A stretch of DNA of 64,000 bases, from positions 1 to 64,000 of the forward strand of contig JAAFIF010000050.1 of NCBI GenBank assembly GCA_013298625.1, in the 5' to 3' direction. This DNA is from Myxococcales bacterium (GTDB taxonomy: Bacteria; Myxococcota_A; Polyangia; Polyangiales; Ga0077539). Below are positions 1 to 8,643 of this stretch, piece after piece; position 1 is the stretch's first letter; each line of letters begins with the position of its first letter. A model generated the notes under the pieces. The model saw nothing but the letters and a program-made list of their open reading frames with translations, was not told where the DNA came from and made no database searches. A program made the position numbers and the translations under genes.

Positions 1-140
1 CGCAGCAGGATCGAACGTCGGGGTCGTCGAGTATCTTCCCGCGCGTGGCGCTGTGACACCAGCAGGTGGGGTGCGCCTTGGGACGCTTCAGGAGCGCGAT
101 TGTTCTGTGCTTCGCGCTCTGCACAAACGCGGCCAGAGGA

Positions 141-1520
141 TCACTCGTACACGAACAGCGTCGCGTCGTGCTGCGAGCCTGCGTACAGCTGGCCTCGGTA
201 CACGGCGAGCGGGCTCGCGCAAAACGCGTCGTTGACGGGAAAAGCCCTGCCTCGGTTGAATACTGGTGCGGGCCCGATGAGGGTCGGCGCGGCGTCGTCG
301 GGCGGGTCCGCGAGGCGGTAGATCCCTGTTTCGGTGAGGGCGACGAGGGCGTCGCGAAAGCGCACGACGTCGGACACGCGGCCGGCGGCGGGGGCGAAGG
401 GGACGGTGAGCCAGCGCGTTCCGTCGGCGGTGAAGCGCAGGCGCGCGGCGCCGCTGCGCTCGAGGCCGATCCAGAAGAGCCGACCGCGGTCGGTGTACCA
501 GCGCAGCGTGAGCGCGGCGCCGTGGTCGGTGACGCGGTGCCCAGCAACGTTGTCGCGCGAGAGCTCGAGGTTGTCGTTGCCGCCGCTAGGCGAGGCAGAA
601 ATGGTGACGTAGTCGTTGGGCTCGCGGCCGTCGTAGTCTTGGATTCCCGCATACAAACGGCCGCGAAAGCGGGTCATGAACGTGAGCCGCCACACGCCGT
701 TCTGCCACGGAAACGGATAGTCCACGGCGAACGTCCAGCGACGCCCTCGCGCGTCTGCGCGGTGCAGCGCGCCCGGCGACGGCCCGTACCACGCTCGCTC
801 TCTCGGCGGAACGCTGCCCGTCGACGCATACACCGCGCCGTTGAACCGAATCACATCGAGCACGTGGTAGGCCCGCGGAAGGACTCCCGCGCCGAAGAAC
901 CCATTCGCGTCGGGCGGCGCGGGGGGACGCAGGTTTGCGCCGCGCGCGGCGGCGAAGCGCCCTTCGGCGTCGCTGACGAAGACGAGCCCTTCGGTTCCGC
1001 CTTCGCTGATGCCGAAGCCGTTGTACGGCGTGTCCGCGTCGGGAACATAGAGTCGGTCACCGATCGCGCGCACCCTGAGAAATCCCTGGCCACCACCGCC
1101 GCCGCGCGTCGGTTGACCCGGGCGGTTCCAGTTGAACGCGGTGGTCCAGCCCGTGCGCGAGCTGCCGGGTTGATAGCGACCGACGACGGCGCCATCGGAG
1201 CCGAGCGGTTGATTGGACGCAGCGACGAAGAGCGCGTCACGAAACACGGTGAGGTCGCAGATGCGATGCAGTCCGCCGGGCGCGCGACCGACGGCGCGCG
1301 CAGCGAGCGCAGCGGGCAGCGAGCCGACAGAGCGCTCTTCGTGATCGTCGTTTCCATCGGGGTCCGCGGCGACGGAGGGCGCAGCGGCGTCGGGCGCGAC
1401 GGCAGCAGCCCGCGCGTCGCGATCGAGCGATTGCGCGCGCGCCTGCGCGCAGTGAGCCAACGAGAGCGCGACGATCGGGCAGAGGGTCCAACGCATCAGC
1501 GCGTACGTCGGAGGGACCAT
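141..1520 (-). CDS. Secreted hypothetical protein
   Basis: A 459-residue protein of unknown function. It opens with an export signal: the hydrophobic stretch after MRWTL (second Met, start 1496) ends in AHCAQARAQ and looks cleavable after ARA. The start at 1520 is the longer option and 1496 is equally possible; neither has a clear ribosome binding site. An acidic/alanine-rich linker follows, then a body with recurring short beta-like units such as DRLYVPD, RLYAGIQDYDGREP and GQLYAGSQHD. These suggest a beta-propeller-like secreted protein that I cannot assign to a family. It is divergent from the lipoprotein gene at 1687. The long ORF on the opposite strand is an antisense shadow. Confidence 0.75.
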   Translation of the reverse strand: MVPPTYALMRWTLCPIVALSLAHCAQARAQSLDRDARAAAVAPDAAAPSVAADPDGNDDHEERSVGSLPAALAARAVGRAPGGLHRICDLTVFRDALFVAASNQPLGSDGAVVGRYQPGSSRTGWTTAFNWNRPGQPTRGGGGGQGFLRVRAIGDRLYVPDADTPYNGFGISEGGTEGLVFVSDAEGRFAAARGANLRPPAPPDANGFFGAGVLPRAYHVLDVIRFNGAVYASTGSVPPRERAWYGPSPGALHRADARGRRWTFAVDYPFPWQNGVWRLTFMTRFRGRLYAGIQDYDGREPNDYVTISASPSGGNDNLELSRDNVAGHRVTDHGAALTLRWYTDRGRLFWIGLERSGAARLRFTADGTRWLTVPFAPAAGRVSDVVRFRDALVALTETGIYRLADPPDDAAPTLIGPAPVFNRGRAFPVNDAFCASPLAVYRGQLYAGSQHDATLFVYE

Positions 1521-1686
1521 GGCAGAGTGTGACGCGAAAACGTCACCGGGCGGCGACCGCGTGGCATCCGCGCGCCATCTTGATGGCGCGCGGAAGCTGC
1601 ACGCAACTTCGCCCGCAGCCGCCTGGATACCCCCCACTCGCGCGACACACGCCCCGTGTCGTAGAAAGGTCACCAAGGGATCCCCA

Positions 1687-3576
1687 ATGGCTTCGAACCT
1701 GTCGTACGCGCTCGCAACGAGCGCTGGTCTGTTGCTCGCTGCGTGCACGAAGTATCCGCCCGACTGCGAGCCGCACCAGGTCTTCAACCCCACCGCCCGC
1801 TCCTGCGCCGTCCGCTGCGGAACACGCGAAGCCCCCGCCCACCCCCAGTGCTACGACGTCGACAGCGGCATGCTCGTCTCCACGATGGGCGACGCCGCCA
1901 CGGACGCGCCCGTCACCGACGGCAGCCCCCAGAGCGACGGAGCCCCTGCGCTCGACGCCAGCGACGCAGCCACGGTCGACGGCGGCGGGATCACCGCGCC
2001 TCGGCAGGTGTTTCCCATGAGCCTCGTCGTGCTCTCGGGGCAACAGCCCACGCTCAAATGGGCCCTCGCCGAAGGGACCGACGGCGCCGCCATCGAGCTC
2101 TGCCGCGACCGCGCGATGAGCACCGACTGCCAGCGCTGGACCGCCACCGGAAGCGAGAGCCGCGTCCCCGCTCCCCTCGCGCGCGGCGTGTGGTTCTGGC
2201 GCCTCGCCGGCCGCTCGGGCGCCCGCGAAGGAGCATCCAAGAGCCACACATGGTCCTTCTGGAGCAGCGGCCGCCCCAGCGCGCGCGACGCTTCGTACGC
2301 GCAGATCCCCGACATCAACGGCGATGGCTTGGCCGACGTCGTGTTCGTCGAGCAGGACAACCGCGACACGATCCCCGACGGCGGCGCACCGCTGCCGTTT
2401 CAACTCGCGGTGCAGCTCGGACAACGCGCGGCGGCTCCGGCCCCACCTGTGCGCCTGTCCGCACCACTCGGCGGAGTTGTTGGTGGTGGACGAATCGCCG
2501 ACACGAACGCCGACGGCTTCGGCGACTTCGTTGGAACTTTCGTCACGGCAGAGGGCCGCTCGGCCGTGGCCGTGTATTTCGGCGGTCCGACAGGATTCGA
2601 GCCAGTCCCGCAAACGATCAACAGCCCCGACGCGACTCCGTCGTTCTTGTTCGGCCTCGTGTCGTTGGCCCTGGGCGACACAAACGGCGATGGGTTCGCC
2701 GAGTTCGCGTTCTGCTCGCCCGCCGTCGAACGAGACGCCGCGACACCAGGACGCTGTCACATCTTCACGTCGTCCCGAACTGGGATTGCGAGCGCTCCAA
2801 CCACCACGATCTTCGCTCCGAGCATCGGGCCGGGGACCTCATTCGAAGTCGTCGAAACAAACAGCGGCGCGCAGGGAGACATCAACGGAGACGGCTTTGG
2901 AGATCTCGTTCTGGTCTCGAGCCAGTACACGAGCGGAGAACGAGTGCCTGCGCGAGTTTGGGTCTTCCCTGGCTCGCGTTCGGGGCTCCCATCCGCGCCC
3001 GCTCATACGATCGTCGCCCCCACAGCCGCCTCCAACTTTGGGGGAATGCTCTCGGTCCTCGGCGACCAGAACGGCGACGGAAGGCTCGAGGTGTCGTTCA
3101 GCGCGCTGCTCGAGAACGGCGGAACGCTCTATGTGTTTCGCGGAGGGCCCGAAGGTCTCGTCACGCCGGCCGCGCAGACGCTGCCCGCAACGGAGCCGGG
3201 CGAATCCACCCGGTACGCGCGCGTCGTCGGCGACATCAACGGCGACGGGCTCGGTGACGTTTCGTTTGGTCGTGTCCTGTGGCCGATGTTCAGCGCGCCC
3301 AAAGACGTTCAGATTTCGTTCCTCCTCGGCGGAGCCGCGGGAGTGACCACGACTGCAGCGCCGTTCGCCTCTCGCACCGAGCCATCGACTGCGTTCATTC
3401 TCTTTCCCGAGCTGCCGCGCGGCATCGGAGACGTGGACGGCGATGGGCTCTTCGACATCATCGACAGCCGACGTGATCGCTTGTGCTTCGGGCACGCGAC
3501 AGGGGTCCCCGATCGCTGCGCCCCCCTCTACGCGAGCCCTGCGAACTACGGGCGAAACGCCGCTGGGATGTTCTGA
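1687..3576 (+). CDS. FG-GAP/VCBS repeat lipoprotein
   Basis: A 629-residue predicted outer-surface lipoprotein. The start at 1687 gives a compact type II signal peptide ending LLLAAC (Cys20); a longer reading from 1519 adds residues with no signal character. After a low-complexity Asp/Ala spacer (about residues 75-100) come repeated calcium-binding DxNxDG motifs: DINGDGLAD, DTNADGFGD, DTNGDGFAE, DINGDGFGD, DQNGDGR, DINGDGLGD and DVDGDGLFD. These are typical of FG-GAP (integrin-alpha-like) beta-propellers. The stretch at about residues 100-190 resembles the Fn3-like segment that precedes propellers in related myxobacterial proteins. Role unknown; adhesion or surface display is inference. Three further lipoproteins of this type occur in the window (33731, 41890, 43296). 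Confidence 0.88.
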   Translation: MASNLSYALATSAGLLLAACTKYPPDCEPHQVFNPTARSCAVRCGTREAPAHPQCYDVDSGMLVSTMGDAATDAPVTDGSPQSDGAPALDASDAATVDGGGITAPRQVFPMSLVVLSGQQPTLKWALAEGTDGAAIELCRDRAMSTDCQRWTATGSESRVPAPLARGVWFWRLAGRSGAREGASKSHTWSFWSSGRPSARDASYAQIPDINGDGLADVVFVEQDNRDTIPDGGAPLPFQLAVQLGQRAAAPAPPVRLSAPLGGVVGGGRIADTNADGFGDFVGTFVTAEGRSAVAVYFGGPTGFEPVPQTINSPDATPSFLFGLVSLALGDTNGDGFAEFAFCSPAVERDAATPGRCHIFTSSRTGIASAPTTTIFAPSIGPGTSFEVVETNSGAQGDINGDGFGDLVLVSSQYTSGERVPARVWVFPGSRSGLPSAPAHTIVAPTAASNFGGMLSVLGDQNGDGRLEVSFSALLENGGTLYVFRGGPEGLVTPAAQTLPATEPGESTRYARVVGDINGDGLGDVSFGRVLWPMFSAPKDVQISFLLGGAAGVTTTAAPFASRTEPSTAFILFPELPRGIGDVDGDGLFDIIDSRRDRLCFGHATGVPDRCAPLYASPANYGRNAAGMF

Positions 3577-3585
3577 CCCCCCGCG

Positions 3586-4017
3586 CTACTTCTTCTCGCC
3601 CTCTGCCTTCTTCTTCGCCCCGACGCTCATGAACTTCGCGAACGGCTCGATCGCCTTCGCCACCTTCGCGTCCTTCTTCGCCACCACCTGCGCAACGCCG
3701 TAGATCTCCAGCACATCCATCCAAGCGTTGCTCGCGAGCAAGAGACGAGTCTCTTCGAGCATCTCGAGCTGCTTCTTCAGCGGAGCGATGCTCGCGTCGA
3801 GCTTCGCCACCGTCGCGAGGCTCTGCCGCACTTTCGCGGCATCGACCTTCGCCGAACTCAGCTCGTCAGCGAACGTCGCCTTCGCGGCCAGAATGCCCTC
3901 GACGTGCGCTTCGAAGCCCTGCCTCGGGCGCGCCAACGCCGACACCTCCTCGGCCGTCAGGTCCACCAACGCCGGGGATTTCTCCGCCTTCTTCGCAGCT
4001 TTCTTCACGGTTGCCAT
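3586..4017 (-). CDS. Small Lys/Ala-rich coiled-coil hypothetical protein
   Basis: A 143-residue soluble protein with no signal peptide or membrane segment. Both ends are rich in Lys and Ala (MATVKKAAKKAEK at the start, KKKAEGEKK at the end). The middle has heptad-like spacing of Leu/Ala with charged residues (about residues 40-95), so a helical coiled coil is likely. I do not recognise a named family. It is convergent with the FG-GAP gene, whose stop lies 9 bp away. Upstream is a 300-bp gap holding a strong hairpin. An AGGTAGATCTCG stretch lies just before the ATG and offers an acceptable Shine-Dalgarno sequence. Confidence 0.75.
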   Translation of the reverse strand: MATVKKAAKKAEKSPALVDLTAEEVSALARPRQGFEAHVEGILAAKATFADELSSAKVDAAKVRQSLATVAKLDASIAPLKKQLEMLEETRLLLASNAWMDVLEIYGVAQVVAKKDAKVAKAIEPFAKFMSVGAKKKAEGEKK

Positions 4018-4318
4018 CGAGATCTACCTCCAGCGGGCACAACCAGACCGCGAGGGCGACGTCCTCAACGTTGTTAGCGTCCTCCGCGACCGTCCCGCCG
4101 TCGAAGGGTACGGCAAGACCGCCTCCATCTACGACACAACCGTAGATGGAGGCGGATTTTCGGCTCGGGACGCTCCTCCCGCGCGGTCGCGCGTCGCGGC
4201 GTCCGAAACCGTATCGCTCCCATCGCTCGCGCAGAGTTGAGCGCGACCCGTGCGAGGGGCTACCCTCGGTGTTCCCTCGCTCTTTCTGCGTTCAACCGAA
4301 CACAAGGACGGTTCGCTG
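4018..4318. other. Intergenic region between divergent genes
   Basis: This 301-bp gap separates the coiled-coil gene (leftward) from the giant lipoprotein gene (rightward). The only structure I see is the 15-bp perfect hairpin at 4119-4155. No ORF here has coding character. Confidence 0.6.
4119..4155 (+). terminator. Perfect 15-bp hairpin, intrinsic-terminator-like
   Basis: Arm one (4119-4133, CCGCCTCCATCTACG) is followed by a 7-nt loop (4134-4140) and the exact reverse complement (4141-4155). On the plus strand the stem runs straight into ATTTT, a short U tract; on the minus strand no T run follows. It therefore reads as a rightward intrinsic terminator, although no rightward gene ends nearby. 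The closest is at 3576, with an antisense gene in between. It could end transcription running through from that gene, end an unannotated small RNA, or act as a structured leader. Function is inferred from structure only. Confidence 0.55.
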
Positions 4319-7300
4319 ATGCCGCGATTTCTTCTCCGAGCGCTGACGTTCGCGCTCTTGTACATGACCCTCGCCGCATGTAGCGGCGGCGGCTGTGGAG
4401 GCAGCGCAATCCCACCCATCCGCGGTGGCTATCCACTGCCGCCCGCCGCGATGACAGACAGGCGCATCCCGCACGCGATCCAGGTCCGACTGACGGACCA
4501 GGGCCTGCGCAGCGTCGAGGCCATCGGCCCGAGCCTGTTGGGCTCGTTCTTGGGAACCGGCATCGCCGTCCCCACCGCGGCGCAAAACCTGACTGTCGGA
4601 AAGGCGATCATTTGCCCGTCCGGCATGTGTCGCTTGACCATCTCGATCGCGACGACCGTAAGCGGCGGACGTGGATTCGAGCTCTCGTTGGCGCCGCCCG
4701 AGTCGCTGCGTATGCGCGTACGCTTGGTCATCAACGGCAACATCCCGACGCGCGCGTGCATCGGGAGTTGCAGCGATTCGTGTGGCGGAACGCTATGCGG
4801 GACCATCGCCTCACCGACGCTGCAAATCGACACCCGCCGCGGCACGCGACAGTACATCGGACTCGAGACCTCGGTCGCATTGCGCCGAGAGAACCGTCCC
4901 AACACGAACCGCCAACACTACATCCGGGCGGATCTCACGGCAGCGCCGGGTCAGACCGACAAGGTCGCCCTCATCCGAGGTGAAGACATCGAAGACGCGG
5001 ACATCAACTGCGATGGCAGCTGGGTCTGCGGCATCATCAACCTCCTCAAGGGCACCATCATCGATCAGGTTCGCGGCCAACTCGCATCGGCTGTCGCGCC
5101 CATCGAAGACGCCCTCGCTGCGACCTCCCTGCCCGATCCGCCCGGTTGCCCGACGGGCACCCGCGCGGACGGGACGCGCTGCCGCTACGCGGACAACTCG
5201 CTCGTCCCGATGCTGCTCGGCACCGACGGCGAGGGAAACTTCGGCTCGCTGCTCAACTCGATCACGCCCGGGATCCGCGCGCCCAACCGCTTCGTCGTCG
5301 CCGCCGGTGACCCCGCGCACGGCGCCGAAGTCAGCGCGACCGGCGCCACCATCAACGTGTTCGGAACGTTCGAGTCGCTGCGTCAGGCAGCGTGCGTCCC
5401 GGCCGCGATGCCGCCGGCGATGCCCAACGTGCCCGAGTACATGGCGCTTCGCTCGAACACCATCCCCGGCACGATGACCACGACCGATCTCGGCATCGGC
5501 GTGAGCGAAGAGTTCCTCAACAACATGTTCTGGAACTGGTGGAACAGCGGCATGTTCTGCCTGGGAATCACCTCGCGCTTGTCGCAGCAAGTGAGCGCCG
5601 GTCTGCTCACCGCGCTGCCGCAGCTCGCCTCGATTCGTCAGGCGATCTTCCCGGCGAACCCGCCCATGTCCAACGCGCCGATCGCCATCACCTTCCGCCC
5701 GCAGCGCGCGCCCACCGTGCGCCTCGGCGGCGGAACGAACCTGATGACCGATCCGCTCATGACCCTGCGCTTCGAGAACCTCGCGCTCGACTTCTTCGTC
5801 TGGTCCGAAGAGCGCTACGTCCGCATCTTCACGCTCAACAGCAACCTCTCGATCCCGATCAACCTCACCCCCAGCGCCATGGGCCTGCAGCCTGCGCTCG
5901 GGACCGTGGGCGTCGAGATGGCCACTGTCACCAACGTCGCGCTCATCAACTCGCAGCCCACGCAGCTCGCTGAGCTGCTCCGCGAGCTGCTCGGCACGAT
6001 CGTGCAGCAGTTCGCTGGCTCGCTGCCCGCCGTGAGCCTGCCGTCCATCCCCCTGCCCGGCGGCGGCGGCGCGATGATCAACATCCAGATCCCCGCAGGC
6101 GGCGTGAAGGGCGTCACCGAAGGCAGCTCGCGCTTCCTCGGCCTCTTCGCCAACCTCCGCTGCTCCGGCGGAATGTGCCCCATGATGAACACCGTCGAGA
6201 TCGCTCCGACGGTGCGCGCTGAGCTGCTTCCGTTCGACGCAGACGTCCTGCAGTTCAACGGCGCGTGGCGCTCGGACCTCGCGCCGCGCGTTCGCCTCCA
6301 GATGGGCGCGCTCAACACCTTCGGCCGCGACCTCGAGTACCGCTACCGCGTCGACAACGGCACGTGGTCCGAGTGGACGCGCAGCGCCACCCTCGACGTC
6401 TCGACGCACGCCTTCGCCTTGCAGGGCCGCCACACAATCGAAGTGAGCGCCCGCATCCAAGACGAAGTGTTCAGCGAGAGCCGCAACTACGCGAGCGCGC
6501 AGGTCGTCATCGACGCCGCAGCGCCCACGCTCACGGTCTCGCGCAACGGCACCGAGGTGATCGCCTCGGCGCACGACGCGGTCACCAACGACGACGCGAT
6601 CGAGTACCAGTTCAGCTGGACCGGCCGCGACGGAGCGTGGGGCCGCACGAGCCGCGCCACGCTGCCCGCCGACGCGCAGAACATCCGCGTCCGCGCCCGC
6701 GACGAGTCCGGCCGCATCGCCGAGCAAGCGCTGGCCGCCAACGACGCGCTCACCATCCGCGGCGGACCGAGCACGGACACGAGCGGCTGCGGCTGCACGA
6801 CGCCCGGCCGCTCGAACACCGACGCGCGCGGCAACGCCGTGCTCCTCGCGCTCACCGCTGGCTTCGCGGCCACGCTGCTCGCGCGCCGCCGCAAGGGCAA
6901 CGCCGACAACGACCGCGCGAACGAGAGCGAGGCGTCCGTGGCTTTATCAACGAGCGCGAAGAGCGCATCGAAGCGAAGCGCCTCCGTCGCCAGCACGAAG
7001 CTCTCGAGCGTGCTCTTGCGCTGGGGCGTGGTGACCTCGTTCTTCATCGGCTTCGGCTGCAACTGCGGAGAGCCGCCCGTCCCGAGCCGCGACGGCGCGG
7101 TCGAAGCGGGCTCGGACGCGTCGATGACCTGCGAGAACGGCGCGCAGTTCTGCCCGTCGATGCGCACGTGCATCGCGCAGCCGATGTGCGGCGCGTGCAT
7201 GCCGGGCTTCATGGCCGGCGGCGCTCCGGTGTTCGACCCGGCGACGTGCATGTGGCGCACGACCGGTGACGGCGCGTGCACGTGCACGCCGCTGCCGCCG

Positions 7301-8629
7301 CTCGCGCAGGGCATGGCGGGATCGCACTTGGACCTGGCGGTGCACACGGACAACACCGTGTGGCTCTCGGGCTACTCCGCGGGCGATCCCTTCGCGCGCA
7401 AGCTCTACGGCGACCTCGTCGTGGGCCGATGGAACATGGCGATGTCCCGCGTCGATTGGACGCACGTCGATGGTGTTCCCAGCGGCGGCACGCCGGCGGG
7501 CGCAGTGGACGGCTGGCGCGGCGGCATCGACACCCCCGGCCCCGACGTGGGTCGATGGAACTCCCTCGCCCTCGACGCGATGGGCCGTCCCCGCGTGACG
7601 TACTGGGACACGACCAACGAGAAGCTCAAGTTCGCGAGCTACGACGGGACCAACTGGAGCTCGCACGTCGTCGACGACACCGGCCGCAACGGTCGGTACT
7701 CGTCGATGGTGCTGTTGGCGGGGGATGTTCCGATGGTGGCGTACCGCGCGACCGTCACGGGCGCGATGGGCGAGGTCACCACCGAGCTTCGCGTCGCCCG
7801 CGCCGCGAGCGCCACGCCCACGCGCACCGCCGACTGGACCGTCACGCGCGTGTTCTCTGCGACCACGTCGTGCCGCGCCAACGACTGCGCGATGGGCCAG
7901 GTCTGCCTCGCCGGCGGCCGCTGCGCCGCGACCACGATGGGCTGCGCCGCTGCGTGCCCCACGGGCAAAGCCTGCGTCGCTGGGATGTGCCAAGACGTCA
8001 TCGCCGCGGGCTACGTCGAGGACTTCTCTGTAGGCGTGCTCTTCCCCTCGCTGCGCGTCGACGCCATGGGCCGCGGCGGAGTCGTCTTCTACCACCGCGA
8101 CCGAGGCAACCTCATGGGCGCCTCGTTCAACGGAACCATGTGGGCGACGCCCTTCATCATCGTCGGCGAAGCGATGATGCGCGACGAAGGTGACTTCGGC
8201 GCGTGGAGCTCGCTCGCCATCGGCACCGACGGCACCTGGCACGTCGCCTACGTCGACGGCTACGACGAGACCCTCAACTACGTGCGCGTCCAGGGCACGA
8301 CCCGCATGGGCAACCCCGAGATCATCGACGACGGCTCGCGCGTCGGGATGACCATGTTCGACGACGGCAAGCACATCATCGGCGACTCCGCGATGATCTC
8401 GCTCGACGCGATGAACAACCCCCGCGTGGTCTATCAAGACAGCAGCGTCGGCACCCTTCGCTACGCCTCGCGCGGCGCGATGGGCTGGGAGACGCGCGTG
8501 CTCGACTCGATGGGACACACCGGGTACTGGTCGCGCATCCGCGGCAACCGCGTCGCGACGTTCTTCCGTGACCTGCGCAACCCGATGGCGGCCAACCGCT
8601 TCGGCGTCCGCGTCACGACAGCGCCGTAA
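4319..8629 (+). CDS. Giant lipoprotein with internal MYXO-CTERM signal (two-protein fusion?)
   Basis: One open frame of 1436 residues. It begins with a lipoprotein signal (LTLAAC, Cys22). Residues 23 to about 820 form a large extracellular region of unknown family, ending in beta-sandwich-like repeats (YRYRVDNGTWSEW, YQFSWTGRDGAWG). Residues 822-863 are a textbook MYXO-CTERM: a GCGC-TTPGR motif, a hydrophobic segment and an Arg-rich stop (ARRRKG). Such signals normally end a protein, yet the frame continues. A Ser/Ala linker is followed by a second lipoprotein-like signal (VLLRWGVVTSFFIGFGCNC, about residues 898-916), Cys-rich segments and beta-propeller-like repeats to residue 1436. An in-frame GTG at 7010 could start a separate second lipoprotein. 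Whether this is one gene, two genes or a lost stop codon cannot be decided here. Confidence 0.8.
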   Translation: MPRFLLRALTFALLYMTLAACSGGGCGGSAIPPIRGGYPLPPAAMTDRRIPHAIQVRLTDQGLRSVEAIGPSLLGSFLGTGIAVPTAAQNLTVGKAIICPSGMCRLTISIATTVSGGRGFELSLAPPESLRMRVRLVINGNIPTRACIGSCSDSCGGTLCGTIASPTLQIDTRRGTRQYIGLETSVALRRENRPNTNRQHYIRADLTAAPGQTDKVALIRGEDIEDADINCDGSWVCGIINLLKGTIIDQVRGQLASAVAPIEDALAATSLPDPPGCPTGTRADGTRCRYADNSLVPMLLGTDGEGNFGSLLNSITPGIRAPNRFVVAAGDPAHGAEVSATGATINVFGTFESLRQAACVPAAMPPAMPNVPEYMALRSNTIPGTMTTTDLGIGVSEEFLNNMFWNWWNSGMFCLGITSRLSQQVSAGLLTALPQLASIRQAIFPANPPMSNAPIAITFRPQRAPTVRLGGGTNLMTDPLMTLRFENLALDFFVWSEERYVRIFTLNSNLSIPINLTPSAMGLQPALGTVGVEMATVTNVALINSQPTQLAELLRELLGTIVQQFAGSLPAVSLPSIPLPGGGGAMINIQIPAGGVKGVTEGSSRFLGLFANLRCSGGMCPMMNTVEIAPTVRAELLPFDADVLQFNGAWRSDLAPRVRLQMGALNTFGRDLEYRYRVDNGTWSEWTRSATLDVSTHAFALQGRHTIEVSARIQDEVFSESRNYASAQVVIDAAAPTLTVSRNGTEVIASAHDAVTNDDAIEYQFSWTGRDGAWGRTSRATLPADAQNIRVRARDESGRIAEQALAANDALTIRGGPSTDTSGCGCTTPGRSNTDARGNAVLLALTAGFAATLLARRRKGNADNDRANESEASVALSTSAKSASKRSASVASTKLSSVLLRWGVVTSFFIGFGCNCGEPPVPSRDGAVEAGSDASMTCENGAQFCPSMRTCIAQPMCGACMPGFMAGGAPVFDPATCMWRTTGDGACTCTPLPPLAQGMAGSHLDLAVHTDNTVWLSGYSAGDPFARKLYGDLVVGRWNMAMSRVDWTHVDGVPSGGTPAGAVDGWRGGIDTPGPDVGRWNSLALDAMGRPRVTYWDTTNEKLKFASYDGTNWSSHVVDDTGRNGRYSSMVLLAGDVPMVAYRATVTGAMGEVTTELRVARAASATPTRTADWTVTRVFSATTSCRANDCAMGQVCLAGGRCAATTMGCAAACPTGKACVAGMCQDVIAAGYVEDFSVGVLFPSLRVDAMGRGGVVFYHRDRGNLMGASFNGTMWATPFIIVGEAMMRDEGDFGAWSSLAIGTDGTWHVAYVDGYDETLNYVRVQGTTRMGNPEIIDDGSRVGMTMFDDGKHIIGDSAMISLDAMNNPRVVYQDSSVGTLRYASRGAMGWETRVLDSMGHTGYWSRIRGNRVATFFRDLRNPMAANRFGVRVTTAP
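6782..6907 (+). other. MYXO-CTERM sorting signal inside the ORF
   Basis: Residues 822-863 of the giant lipoprotein contain the tripartite signal known from myxobacteria: a Gly-Cys-Gly-Cys motif with Ser/Thr-Pro-Gly, an alanine/leucine membrane segment (LLALTAGFAATLLA) and a basic ARRRKG cluster. It matches the C-terminal sorting tag believed to be processed by a rhombosortase-like or myxosortase-type protease. Here 573 further residues follow it. Confidence 0.8.
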
Positions 8630-8643
8630 CCAGCGCGGCGACG

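Noticed and set aside
66..1532. 488-residue plus-strand open frame antisense to the first secreted-protein gene
   Set aside because: Arg/Ala/Val-rich composition of a high-GC shadow; the minus frame has a signal peptide and normal protein composition.
6265..7269. 334-residue plus-strand frame with a charged, coiled-coil-like stretch near 6940-7000
   Set aside because: Offset frame of the giant lipoprotein gene; the charged stretch is a frame artefact, and the real frame carries MYXO-CTERM and lipobox features.
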